Below, in pieces: positions 25,880-37,654 of a stretch of DNA of 64,000 nucleotides. The DNA comes from Lobosporangium transversale. Its lineage: Eukaryota > Mortierellomycota > Mortierellomycetes > Mortierellales > Mortierellaceae. The notes under the pieces were generated by a model. The model saw nothing but the letters and a program-made list of their open reading frames with translations, searched no databases and had not been told where the DNA came from. Location: positions 124,001 to 188,000 of the forward strand of contig NW_019028979.1 of assembly GCF_002105155.1 (NCBI RefSeq). The letters are read 5' to 3'. Made by a program: the position numbers and the translations under genes. Position 1 is the first letter of the stretch. Every line of letters begins with the position of its first letter.

Positions 25880-26948
25880 TCTAAATTGAATTGGTCAATG
25901 AAAAGAGAAGCTACACTATTGTTTTCGTTACAATAATGATAATAATGAAAGTAACGAGAAAGTAGGAATAAATAGAGACGAGGGGGTTGATATGATCGAT
26001 AAATGTCCAAACAGCTGAACTGCGACAAGAGTTGATGTCAATGAGAATAAAAGAAAGGGAAAAAATGATTGCGTTTGGGGTTGAAAAGGTCAGAGCCAGA
26101 GCAGACCATTTTATGGCTGGGTGAAATCTTTCCACTAGAATCAGTCTTGGCTTGTGATACAATTATATTATTGCATGTTTATTCATTATACGCATGAACT
26201 CAAATACTCAGAAAAAAAAAATGCCAAGCAATTTTTTTTTTTTATTATCAATGTGTATATGGATGGTGCTCTCTAATAAAGCTACAGGTTGACCCCATGC
26301 AGTCTTAATCATTATTATGCCAAGGGATGTCCTGTCTTCAGGCGTCTGGGTGATTAAAAATGACAATGGCTCTTTTTCGGCTAATTCCCTTTTCTCTTAC
26401 ATTTGAACAGTGTGTCCAAAACCACAATTACCCACGTTCTGTGGCGGTTGAAACCTAATGTTGTCCACAAAAAATAGCTGTGAGATTCCCCCGTCCATTT
26501 CTGACTGATAACTGCCCAGCCAACGGAAAGAAAGACCAATTGGTAATTCACGCTTAAGAATATTGTTCTAGTAGGCTAGAAAGTTCCTTGTAAGCATGTA
26601 CGCAATAGCCCATCTGATTGCAAACAAAAAAAAAAATGATATATATAAATATATGCTTCGTTCGCGTGTACAAGTTGATTACAAGCAATACTTTAAAAAA
26701 AGAAATAAACGCGTACAAGGTGATTATGGGTAACGCTTTTTTAAACAGAAATAAACACTAAAACAAGGACACCACAGCCTTGCACGAATGCTCGCAAGTT
26801 GGGCTGTGGCGGTGTGGTCATAATTGCCGTTGCGTTTCTTCTTGGAAAAGGAGCAAGACATGAAAATTTAAAAATATCTGTGGCGTCAACATTCCTGCAT
26901 CTGCAAAACAGCAAAAGTGGCTTGAGTGATAGTCAACTGATACTTGGT

Positions 26949-26984
<36 letters not shown>

Positions 26985-28291
26985 CCTTGGTTCGTTAGTG
27001 CACGTTGCAACGATGTATTCTATAAATTCTACTTCAACATTGTTGTGATGAGAATAACATGCGGATGGATACTCAACAGTGTACAAAGTGTTAATTGATC
27101 TCCCTATGATTAGACTGAGTCAAAAACAACTCTTCTACATTTTGATCATGGTCATATCCTGTATCAGGTAATAAGAATGATCATCAAATCTATTCTCAGC
27201 ACCAATCTCAATAGCGATGAGCTGAGCCAAAGCTCGAGGGGTCTACGAGGGGGTGTGAACGATTGAGATGACCTTGTTCTTCTTTGATGTAGCGTTGCTA
27301 CTGGAGAGCATGAAGAAAGTCATGCTCAAAGGCGTTTTTCATAGGCTACTGTAGTTGCGGATTCGTTGTATTGATCAGGTTTACAGAGATGAAAGCGTAA
27401 TGCCCTGAAAAAGGCAACTTTTTGTGCTCATGAAGACTAATATGATACTTTAAGCATGTGGCTGAATCTTTTGTTTTGGCCTTGTAGACTTCAAGCTTCA
27501 GACTGTAAAAAATGAAACTCTCTGAAGCTGCCTCTAACTTGCTAGGTTACTTGATGTCAGCATAATCATGCAAAGATTTTTCATTCTCTATTTCCCTCTG
27601 AATATGTCAAGCCATATTTGTGGATAGCATATTTGTGGATGAGACAAGGAAATAAAAGAAACTCTTTTCAGGGGCGGAGATTCTCTTGCCTGTCTTGTCT
27701 TAGATTGTACATGTACACGGCCTTGGAGAAATAAAGCGGAAAACCACCAGTGTATTCTCTCGACTATGATATCAGGAATATCACATTCATGAATCTGTGT
27801 CCTTGTCGCAAATAGGAATGCTTGTGAAGTAAAAGAGACCTCGTTGAAATCGCACAGACCAGTCGAGCCATCCACACAAATGACGTGGTCCACACATCCA
27901 CTCCTCACTTTTTGTGGTGATCGTTTGGAAAGATAGAAGAAATGAACGATAGCTCTAACGCTTTCTCTTTTTACTTCAATCAAATGAAGTGTGGCATGGA
28001 GATACTTTGTGTTTGCGATAAAAGGACGATCCATCATTGCTGAGCAAACCTGCTCCTTCCCGTGTAACGCCACCAATACCAATCTCATATCTCAACTCAG
28101 CTCTTTTTCTGCTCACACGGGAAAAAATTGTCGAACTCCTCCCCCAAATATGAACAGCAATCTTATGGCATAGTGCGTTGGTTCCTTTTATTTTTCACAT
28201 CCCATTCCTATTTACTTACTCTATCCTTTTCCTTTTTCTTTTTGGCAACTACAACCTCCTCTTTTCTCATCACTCATTCTCTCTCGTTGAA
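25880..28291. other. Divergent intergenic region between PacC and the gene at 28292
   Basis: About 2.4 kb with no secure gene. It must hold the promoters of both flanking genes. A 29-A run lies near 26952-26981. A 166-codon ATG frame on the minus strand (27588-28088) is the longest open stretch. It has no recognisable motif, no intron signals and irregular composition, so I leave it unannotated. Confidence 0.5.
26146..26324. promoter_or_regulatory. Candidate PacC/Rim101 sites in its own promoter
   Basis: Three copies of the PacC consensus hexamer GCCAAG lie 267 to 445 bases upstream of the PacC start codon: about 26146-26151 (as CTTGGC on the + strand), 26223-26228 and 26319-26324. A fourth lies in intron 1 (25445-25450). 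About 0.2 copies of this hexamer would be expected by chance on both strands of 450 bases, so three is suggestive of autoregulation. This is motif evidence only. Confidence 0.4.
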
Positions 28292-30416
28292 ATGCATGGC
28301 GAGAAATCGTCGCGCGCATTAATTCCAAATCCCAATGTGGGTAGGTATCATCTATCCCGCAGTCTCTGACCCTGTCTCATAAAGCAAAACATAATTAACA
28401 ACAGACACTTCTCTATTTTCACTGAATCTATAGATGAGTTCCTTCGTCAAGAAGGGATGACAGAGGATGAATACAAACGAATTTATGACCTTCGATACTG
28501 CACTATTCTAGTACCTTTCGACGAAAGTGATGAAGAAAACTTGGGACAGGATCGCAAAAGTGTTACTTCCAAGGATAATTCTCACGAAACACCCAATAAC
28601 GATTCAGTACCATGGACGCCCCCCAGGCGTCGTGGAGACAAGCAGCCAGGGACGCCAACGTCTGCTCAATCACAGAAACCAGAAGTCTTCCCAGTGCTTA
28701 CAACAAGGTACAGTAACTATTTGGGGAACCTTACATCACGTTTTTTGTTGCCACTTTATGCCGGGCTCAATACTGACCATGATTTACGGCGCAATTTCAT
28801 GAATCCACTTATCCAAACGGTTGAATAGTCATGGTGGCAATCATACGCCAATTCGTCCAATTGGTCTTTTGACTCCAACGGAGAACCGTCAAAAATCACC
28901 CTTACAAAATATTTCTGACACATCACAGGTTTTAAATAATGACGAAGATCAGGAAGAGGATTTTAATGAATCAAATAAGGGTGTTCTCACAACCAGTGAT
29001 CCCCTATCAAGTTACCTCACCACAGCACGGCATAATGGACTTCATTTGACTGACATTGCGTGCGGAAGATCTGCTGCGCTGACCACCGCTTCTATAGAGG
29101 ATGGGGGCGAGGGGATTGCTGACTCTGAGATGTTCCATGATGCCCTTGAACTGTATGATGAGAACGAAGAAGTATCTTTTTCGGAACATCAGGACAGACA
29201 TGGTGGTCCATCAAAAGCAGGAATCAAGAGGAGGCGCTGGGAACTAGAATCATCACCGAAACTTCTGCAGCAGAGACAGCCTAGTACAACGAAGCGCGTA
29301 GCACTTGCCATTTCGTCTTCAATTGACACTACATCAACCACATTCACTCCAACCACGCTTTTAAAACCAAGGTCGTTTACACCAACTTTAATTCCTCCTT
29401 TGCTGCAAAGACGTGGTTCAAACGCCTCAGATGCTTCTTCTGCATCTGGCGTAGGTCATACTCAAGGATCCCTTTGGACGACCCAAGACTGGAAAGCTCT
29501 TGAGGAAGTTTATAACGATATGAATGCCAGCTCTATGGTAGAAGCAGATCTCGGTCAAGTTGCTGACCGATTTTTGGCCGAACAAGAATCTAAAACGGGC
29601 GAAACTCCATCTTGGTCAAGGTAAATCCTTTAGGTCTGCATAATGTCGCCTTTTTTTTTTTTTTTTTTTTTTAATAAAAAAAAAAAAAAAAAAAAAATTC
29701 AAGGATTTATTACTGAGTCTTATAATCCGCCTATCCATTCTTTTAGAGAGAAAGTACTTTTTCGCTGTGTCGCCCTTCACAGAGTGCGCAACAATACTCA
29801 TAAGAAGCCAAATCATAATGTAGGTGTAATATTCCTTTCTCTCTCTCTTTTTCATCTTGTTAATGTCCGTGTCTAAATAAGACTTTGTTCAAAAATCTAG
29901 CTATTTGATTGGGAACCGACGCCTTTTTCTCACACACGTGGCGCTAATCGTCGGTTAGTACAGCCATATCCTTTGCGGCGGACACAAAGATCTGAAACAC
30001 CGCAGCGTGGAGCAGACGGTGCCTCATCAAGTGCCATTTCCGATTTTCTGAGCCATCAACGCGCTGATCGAAGCAATAGACATAGAGCGGAAGAGCAGGG
30101 GTACCAGCTCAAGTCTGTATTCAAGCATCGATTGGCCTCGGGGTTGCGGACTGTCGGTCAGCTTATTCCTTTTTGGAAAGATGTAGAGCAAGGTAACGTT
30201 GACATCAAGGAAAAGGTCAAGGTACCACTGGTCCCTGTAGGCAAGGCTCTGGCGGTTATTGAGACATTTGAGAGCAAGAAGCAGACATCTGAAGCGACAC
30301 AACCATACTCGCGACCTGGATCGGCCATGTCTCACCGCTCCGACTCCACATGTGAGAGTGTCGCAGGGATGTTAGCGAGAGGTCATTCTGAACGTTCTCA
30401 CTCAGCTTCGAAGTAG
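28292..30416 (+). CDS. Fungal protein of unknown function with a WxxxDWKxLE motif
   Basis: Five exons join in phase: 28292-28340, 28434-28707, 28829-29620, 29747-29819, 29901-30416; 567 aa. I cannot name it. The N-terminus carries RIYDLRYCTILVPFDESDEE and a PWTPPRRRG proline/arginine patch. The middle is Ser/Thr-rich with a basic KRRRWE segment that could act as a nuclear signal. Near residue 325 there is a helical module, LWTTQDWKALEEVYNDM, followed by a VADRFL helix, then across an intron EKVLFRCVALHRVR. A spaced W-DWK-L / V-RF / alternating hydrophobic pattern of this kind occurs in uncharacterised fungal proteins as far as I recall. The C-terminal 170 residues are basic and Ser-rich. Intron 3 contains a T22/A22 pair. 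The next gene starts 275 bases downstream on the same strand. Confidence 0.7.
29651..29697. repeat. T-run/A-run palindrome in an intron
   Basis: Twenty-two T (29651-29672), then a 3-base AAT spacer, then twenty-two A (29676-29697) inside the third intron of the gene at 28292. This repeats the complementary arrangement seen in the kinase and bHLH introns. Confidence 0.9.
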
Positions 30417-30690
30417 TCGTGACATTCAGGATAGCAAGGCAATTTTGTTATGAATTTTGGACCCCATTGGTCAACCTTTTTTGTCAATTAATGTTTACAT
30501 TTGTATCAGTAGATTTTTTTTTTTTTTTTTTTTTTATTTGCAGTTCTGTCACCATCCCCCGTCCATAGGAAGCAATAAAATATCCATGACTATTACTGGA
30601 TCCCCAAAACAGAGGTTCCTGGAGTGACTTGTATTTTACAATTTTTTTTTTTTTTTTTTTTTTCTCTCTCTCGTAAACTCATTGTCCATC

Positions 30691-30882
30691 ATGGAGCACA
30701 TCAACAAGATCTTCCAAGAAGAAGGGTACCCCATTGTCGTCGAATATAGCTCAACCTTTGGGAATCACGCCAAGGCATCACGAAACATTCCTCAGGGTGA
30801 GGGCCTCTTGCGAGTAATTTTTTATTTTTAAAGTTACCAACAGTTAACAACAGCAATGATAACAATAGTGACCTTTAATAAC

Positions 30883-30915
<33 letters not shown>

Positions 30916-32486
30916 CCACTAGGCAATACCATATGCAGCAGAAGTTTTTGACAACTATAGGAAACGGATGTGTCACGTCTGTCTCCTATATCATAATCGA
31001 AAATCATTCACGTTCCGATGTCAGGAATGTGATCAAGTATACTATTGTTCTGAAGCCTGTAAAGCCGTCGCGATGGATTCTCGAGGAGGAGCGCATGGCA
31101 AGGTCTGCAAGACCCTTCGAAAATTAGCCACATGGAACTCTGATCGGCATACAAAGAGTATCATTAAGCTATTACTCCAAGTACTCATGAATCATTGGAG
31201 AGAGCGACAAGGCATTCCAACAGCATACCAGAGTCGAATGACGTATCAAGTGATCAAAGACAAACGTAGAAAGGACGAAAATAAGGCCCAAGTTAATATT
31301 AATGATTGTAGTAGTCAAACTGAGGTCAGTAAGGCGATAGATCGCGAAGCTGCGGGAGATAATCTGACAGAAAGGCTAGAGATTTCATTACATGTTAAGG
31401 AATCCGATGACCCTGCAAATGGAGAAACCCAGAGCCCGTCATCATCATCAGTACCACCATCGCCTCTACAAGTATTGCAGGGAAAACTCTCGGGAGCAGA
31501 GGCTGATCTCACAGACACTGCAGTTCATCAGACTGAAGCTGCGATAGATATTAAACTAAAGCCTAAGCATGAGTTTGAAGAACCTGAGATTATTGACGAT
31601 CGTCAACGAATTCAAGAACCTATCGAGAACGACTTTTTTGATTTCTTGCGATTGCAATCACACTTTGAAGACTGGGATGAAGAAGACACTAAAGATTGGA
31701 ACAAACAGTCGCAGACTGTGCTCTCGTTGTTGGAGATGGCGGGTCTGACAGAGATAGCGACCGAGCGTGGAAACAATACCGAGCTGAGGACCTTGACATC
31801 TCAAGACATCAAGCGGTTGATCAGCGCGTTGGAGAGTAATGCATTCGGAATGTTTGATCGATCCAAAAAGAAACCTATTTGCTTTGGTCGAGGTAAAACT
31901 TTACATGTATATATCTTTTTCTAGAAAAAAAAAAAAAAAAAAAAAAAAAAGAAAAAAAAAAGAGAAAATTACTTTATATGAATACGATGCTAATATAATG
32001 AATGACCTTTCCTTTCCAAATGACATGATTGAAACTATTTTAGCAATTTATCCTGTTGCGTCGTTTTTCAATCATTCCTGTGAGTGTAATTCAACTGCTG
32101 TCCAAGCTGACGGAACCCTAGACGAGTTGGACGGACATGACGTTATAGATTACTTAGAGTTCGAAAAGAACGACAATAGTGACAATGACAACATAGGCGA
32201 AGTTAGAGACCAGGAAACAAACGATACCACATCCACATCCACATCCACATCCATACCCACCTCTAGATCAATAACGTCGACAGTAGAAGAGCAAGAAAGG
32301 GGCGTTCAAGTACAGGAACAGGAGCAAGAACAGGAGCAAGAACAGGAGCAAGAACTTGACCAAGATAACAGTGGTTCTGAGCCAGATCTAGAAACAGTAA
32401 TGCAGCAGCCCGAGACCGACTCATATGACTCCAGAGTTGGTGAGTTTAGAATGATGACTTTTTTTGCCATCAAGGACATTCTCAAA

Positions 32487-32520
<34 letters not shown>

Positions 32521-32811
32521 AACCAACTTCTGTACAGAAACATCAATAATGCATTATTCTTTTTTCTAACATTTCTATATGATCTAAAAGATCAAGATAT
32601 CACAATCTCATACATTGACACAGAGATGCCTCTACATGCCCGTCGCCTTGCTCTCTTGACTGACTATCACTTCCATTGCTGCTGCAAGCGTTGTCTAAGA
32701 GAGGAGATGATAGGGTCGTCATCAAAACAGAGTCACAAAACCAAAGGTGGAACCAAGAAAGGAGCAGGAGGCAGAAAAGGAGAAAAGGCAAGAAAAAAGA
32801 AGTCAAAATAG
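30691..32811 (+). CDS. SET and MYND domain protein (SMYD-like lysine methyltransferase)
   Basis: Predicted SAM-dependent protein-lysine methyltransferase. Exons: 30691-30813, 30923-31892, 32044-32487, 32591-32811; 585 aa. The N-terminal SET half-strand ends in RNIPQGEGLLR, continues across intron 1 as AIPYAAEVFDN and runs into a MYND zinc finger with ligands C58, C61, C74, C77, C83, C87, H99 and C103. A long variable linker follows, then the SET core YPVASFFNHSC (N374-C377), the FFAIKDI strand, DITISYIDTEMPLHARR and a post-SET cysteine cluster (HCCCKRC). About 120 residues of acidic, Thr/Ser and Glu-Gln repeat sequence are inserted between NHSC and the next SET strand, where relatives usually have a short loop. 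The C-terminus is a Lys/Gly-rich tail; the TPR-like C-terminal domain of animal SMYD proteins is absent. Confidence 0.87.
32228..32359 (+). repeat. Coding tandem repeats in the SET insert
   Basis: A 6-base repeat (CCACAT units, encoding Ser-Thr) at about 32228-32252 is followed by a 12-base repeat at about 32315-32359 encoding alternating Glu-Gln. Both sit in the insert that interrupts the SET domain. Confidence 0.85.
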
Positions 32812-32847
32812 ACTTAAATCATTGATCATCATTAAAACACATCTTTA

Positions 32848-32886
<39 letters not shown>

Positions 32887-33143
32887 GCCAATATTATTTA
32901 TTTGCGTTACTAGGTATTGCTTCTTTGTAACTGACACTGATAAAAAAAAATAAAGTAAAAAATACCGATAAACTGAAGAATAAAAAATCAGAAACAACAT
33001 AACGCACATTGATGGTTCTGGCTTTTCAGACCAAGTTGAACAAGGCAAAGAAGGACATGTCATTGGGGACAAAAAATGTTCTGCAGCACATTGTAATGGT
33101 GTAAAGTGCTGATAAAGCCAGGTCAATAAGAAAAAGCCAGTCC

Positions 33144-34721
33144 TTACTCATCCTCCTCCTCGCTGTCTTCCTCGCTCTCTGCTTCGGCCAACCAGCGAAG
33201 GAAAGGCTCGACGCGAGTACGGACATCCTTGGCCTCTTCGCGAGAGACATATTTCTTAGTAGGCTTCTCACCCCACTTAAGAATGACATCCTCTTCCAAG
33301 ATGTCATTATCATAGAACGCCTTCAAGATCAAAGGAGCCTTTAGCATCAATGTCTTGGAAGTGACCAACACACGCTCCATGCCTCCAAGAAGTGCCTTTT
33401 GGTTCTTTTCGTTCACAACAAACTAGAATTCAGGTAAATATGGGCACAAGATGTCAATTACATTGCAGATATATATGAAAGGAAAAATAATATTCATATG
33501 CATTGCATCTTAAAATACCTTGCGCAAAAGTGAGCTGCGGGTCTTGATCTCACGAGCCATGTCATCCGTGAAGATGCATTGAACCAAAACAGTAACTGCG
33601 CGTGACTTGGCAACAATATTGAGTTCATTAGCCTTCTCCATGATTTCAGCATCAGTTGCTTTGGGATTCTCCTCTAAATAGATTCCAAAGAGTTCGTAGG
33701 GGTTTTCACCATCCTCCTCTTCATCATCATCGTCCAATGTCAACTGAGTCTTAACATTGCCTTCCAACTCTTTCATGCGGGCAGCGGTACCTTCAGCAGA
33801 GGTGTCAACAGACCAATCGTCACCCAAAGCTGACTTGTAGTGGTCAGCATCAGGAATGGCAGCTGCCTCCTCCTTGATCTTCTTTGTGAAATCATCATCT
33901 TGATCCTCTTCCTCTTCCTCAGGAGGGGTCGAAGTGCCGTTCTTCTTGCTCTTCTTATCGGCCTTTTCACCCTTGCCCTTCTTTCCATATGCACTGTTGA
34001 CAGGTGGATTCTTAACGATGTACGTTGCAAGCTTATGAACGTTCTCGCCCTTGTTGCGACGTCCACAGGCGTTGCAATACATCATAATGGTGCTAGTCTT
34101 GTCCACAATAATATCAGTTTCAGGGTTGCCGCACGAGGGGCAAAGAACGAACTTTTGAATGAAACCATTCAACAGCTGTTGCAACTTGGCGGCGTCGTGA
34201 GCGCCGTTAACAATGTAACGATCGGTCTTCTCATCACACTTCACCTGCGCACCAAGCTCGCAACCAAAATACTTTGTAGGATCTATTGCAGAATATGCCG
34301 CCGCCATAAAAGGAATAAATATGTTAACATACTGTCGTACGTAATATTACTGCGCGAAGTAAGATAACAAAAAAAAAAAAAAAAAAAAAAAAAGTACATG
34401 TGCTTGGGCGGCTCAAGGCACGGGCAATGTCAGACATGTTGGGAATCACAGTCTTGATTCCATTTCCTTTGCCCTCGATCTGTGTAAATGCATTTAAAAA
34501 AAAGAGTTAGCAGAGCAGTTATTAGTAAATGCCCTTTTTGTAAAAAACTTGGTACTACAAGAAAAGCATGATCTAATGCGTTAACTTTTTTTTTTTTTTT
34601 TTTTTTCTTTCTTTCTTTTCTTTCTTTCTTTCATCCTTTCTTTTACCTTTGAGATAAGCTTGGGCATCTTGTAGCGGTAGAAAGCATCATCGCTCTGACC
34701 TCCGATATTCAGATTAGCCAT
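33144..34721 (-). CDS. TIF5: Eukaryotic translation initiation factor eIF5
   Basis: GTPase-activating protein for eIF2 in start-codon selection, acting in the cytosolic 43S complex. Minus-strand exons: 34721-34647, 34479-34398, 34282-33519, 33422-33144; 399 aa, the usual size. The N-terminal domain has [12 protein letters not shown] with the GAP arginine at R16, [15 protein letters not shown] and [13 protein letters not shown]. The zinc finger ligands are C100, C103, C122 and C125. A Lys-rich then acidic linker leads to the C-terminal W2 domain ([40 protein letters not shown]), whose acidic/aromatic end binds eIF2beta and eIF3. The apparent start MAAAYSAID is intronic: splicing joins SRPST to YPTKYFG. 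The gene converges on the SET gene 332 bases away. Confidence 0.97.
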
Positions 34722-36350
34722 GTTGAATAGTGTAGTAATTCAAGAAAAGACAAGTAGATGAGAAGTAGGTGTTTGAAATATGTGCGGAGGATCCAACGTT
34801 TTTGAAAAACAAGGCATAAGAATGCTTGGGAGCGGGTACAAGAGAGCGAGAGAGTAATAGAGTCTATAAAGACAAGTGTTCGCTTGGACGGGTTGATGAG
34901 GATTGTGTGTGCGAGTGAATGTGAATGCAAAACGAAGAAAGAAAAAAAAAAAAAAAAAAATCGTCAACAGTCAATACAGCTGTAAAACGAAAACATCACG
35001 TTCATTTTTTTACTGTGGCTTGATCCACATGACTAGGAGTGTTTCTCTTGGCAACTCATTTAGTCACCATTTGGAGTGAAAAGGATAGTTTGCCACACAA
35101 TCTTGGAGGAAATAACTTGACCGCCAGAACGACACATCAATCTTAAGTAGGGCCTATTAGATCATAGTTGGTTGAGCAAGAAATATACACATGCATGTTT
35201 ATGCAATTTCAAAATAATTAATACGCTGTAAAATCTCTCCTTGGTTTTAAGGTCCAAGTGCGATCAGTTGCCGAGAAGTCGGACTCCATACTCCATCGCA
35301 TCTTGACAAAAGAATACATGTCAGACATTAAAAAAAATAGAGAGAAGAGAAAAGCATCGACACCGTAAAACACTCGAATGGCACACGAGATCGAAATCGT
35401 AACAATAGTTGACATTTGCTCTTTGTATCCGATATTTCTGAACATTTAGCCTATTCCGCTTTCTGAAGCTGATTTAGACAACCGTAGTCGACTCTGTCCC
35501 TGCAAGGTTTTGATGACAGTGATTATCCTCCTATGTTGAAGACTATTAGGCTCTGTCTAGATATCATTGGCTCAGCATTCTCAAGGAGTATCTGTTCAAC
35601 TTTGCTGACGATCTCCTCCCCCTTTACAACTTACAAAAGTATAACATGGCTCCAGCAAGCCTGGTTCTTTTGAGCCATTCATCCACATCAATTCATCATT
35701 TGAGGCAAATAAAAGTATACATGTGCACTCTTTACCATTTAAGCAATCAAGGTGTGGCAGTGTAATTAAACTCACGCCGCACATTCGGTTTTTGCTCACC
35801 GTGCCTTTGGACGTGCACGTTAAAAAGTAGAGCTATTTTGACCACCTCCCCTTGTTTTATTTTTTGTTTTTTGATCCTAATGGGGACGTGGATTTGTGCA
35901 TTGCTGTAAGCAAAGCCAACAACCGAAAACTGAAGACACCAAACAACAGAAGAGATGATATTCTATGTGGATCACTCTAATCCATCAGTACCAACCCTCA
36001 AAGAGAAGGAGCCCACAAACAAATGTGCCAGAGTGTCTACTGTCGATGCTCGACTTATGATGATGAGTATTTATGAGCCGTCCGTGTGTGAACAGGGCTC
36101 TCCTCCCTTGTTGAACACACGAACTATTCTTTAAAATATCGGCGAAAACTTTTTTTTGATTCCTTTCATCTTTCCCCCTCTCTCGTCTTCTTTTCTCCCC
36201 TTTCAGATTTATTCCACCTGTCAAAAGATAATTCTTCTAACGGATAGATTGACAATACTAGCACCTTGATCTTCACACAGACACACTTATCCATTCAACT
36301 CACCTTTGTCTCTATCCTCACCTGAACTCGGAGAAAACAATAACTTCGAC
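34722..36350. other. Divergent intergenic region upstream of eIF5 and the GPI protein
   Basis: About 1.6 kb. A 22-A run lies near 34940-34960. I see no secure gene, only short frames without motifs. Confidence 0.5.
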
Positions 36351-37074
36351 ATGCGCTCCTTTATCATAACTGTATCACTAGTGGCTATGGCCACCCTCAC
36401 TCTATTAGCCCCCACCACCAATGCACAAGAGGACTACGTCCCCGCACAATCAAAATCCGGGGCTCCTGGAGGATTCGTTGATGCACTTGATTCTCTCAGA
36501 ACGCTTGCTGTGGGCCCATATCCCTCCCTCGCCACTTTAAACATCTCGCCTAATATCAGCTCCAATGGTTTAGACAAGCGTGGATATTACTGTGATCCCG
36601 GTTATGGCCTGTGCAGGTATTTTTTTTTATCAATTACCTGACATCCATTATAATTTTTATTTTACTGTTATCACAAAGAAACTTATAACATATTTGTTCT
36701 ACTACTTTAAAAAGTAATGAAAAATCCTGTTGTAAAGATAATGTTGAACTTTGCGCTCCTTCTGGTGGATGCTGCCCCAAGAACCTCAAGTGGGAGTGCG
36801 GCGGAAAATACTGTTGCCCTGTAAGTAGTTTTTCTGAAAGAAAGATCAATGCTTCAAAATTGTATTGGATTTACTTATTTATTTTTATTCATTTTATTAG
36901 TTCGACTCTTGCTTAGCGAATGGTCACTGCGGTTGCAATGATAATTTGTATAGATGCATAAATAGTTGCTGCAAATATGGATGCAAAGATGGTGGGGAGT
37001 GCATGTGCAACCCCAACTTCCCTGTTGATTGTGGCGGTAGGAAAACTCAACTTTTTTTAACGGAGGATAATACT

Positions 37075-37109
<35 letters not shown>

Positions 37110-37407
37110 TTATTTATTTCAAAACTAATCATTTAAATATTTTGCTTTTATAGGCGGCTCATGTTGTCCTGCTGGTTATGCCTGCATTGGTGGCGGTATG
37201 TGCATGAGAGAAAGTCGCACGGCTTCTGGATCAGTATCAAGCGCTGCCCCCACGTCGACTGGTAACAGCGGAGGTGGGCCAGCTCCAGGCAGTACAAAGA
37301 CTCCTAATAGTGATGGACAGAATTCTGCAGGAACTGCTTTATCTATGCACGTCTCTGCAATTATTTTCGCAGCCTGTGCAATTGCTGCTGTATCCTTTGC
37401 ATTTTAA
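36351..37407 (+). CDS. Secreted Cys-rich GPI-anchored cell-surface protein with Kex2 site
   Basis: Exons 36351-36616, 36715-36820, 36901-37036 and 37154-37407 give 253 aa. There is a clear signal peptide (residues 1 to about 25, with a hydrophobic core ending TTNAQ), then a 50-residue pro-like segment with potential N-glycosylation at NIS sites. A dibasic LDKR (K76-R77) typical of Kex2 cleavage lies just before the Cys-rich part. The mature region has 24 cysteines, many as CC pairs (KSCCKD, GGCCPK, KYCCP, NSCCKYGC, GSCCPAGYAC). A Ser/Gly/Pro-rich stalk follows, and the C-terminal hydrophobic segment (HVSAIIFAACAIAAVSFAF) acts as a GPI-attachment signal. Intron borders fall between CC modules. 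Its role at the wall or surface is inferred; the exact cysteine-fold family is not recognised. Confidence 0.85.
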
Positions 37408-37441
37408 TTGACGCGCTACTCTCTCTTCCGCAAAGTACTTC

Positions 37442-37466
37442 GTAATAATAATAATAATAATAATAA
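37442..37466 (+). repeat. (TAA)n microsatellite
   Basis: About eight TAA units lie 35 bases after the stop codon of the GPI-protein gene. Confidence 0.9.
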
Positions 37467-37654
37467 AATCAAAGATGTAATCCATTTATTTCACTTGATA
37501 TAAGAAAAAGCTATTGCTATTGTAACTACCCCGCAAGGATGTTTAAAGTTCATGGCAAGGGAGGCATATAAGAGAGTCTATGATACTCCCTATATAAGGA
37601 CATTGTCTGTAAGAGCATACTATAAAAGAAAAGCACCTCTGAACCTTGAAACTT

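Noticed and set aside
27588-28088. 166-codon ATG frame on the minus strand
   Set aside because: Long, but with no motif, no splice context and irregular composition. Kept only as a note in the intergenic entry.
34281-34307. MAAAYSAID as the start of eIF5
   Set aside because: This segment is the end of intron 2. Splicing from 34398 to 34282 restores the conserved RPST-YPTKYFG junction and the true start is at 34721.
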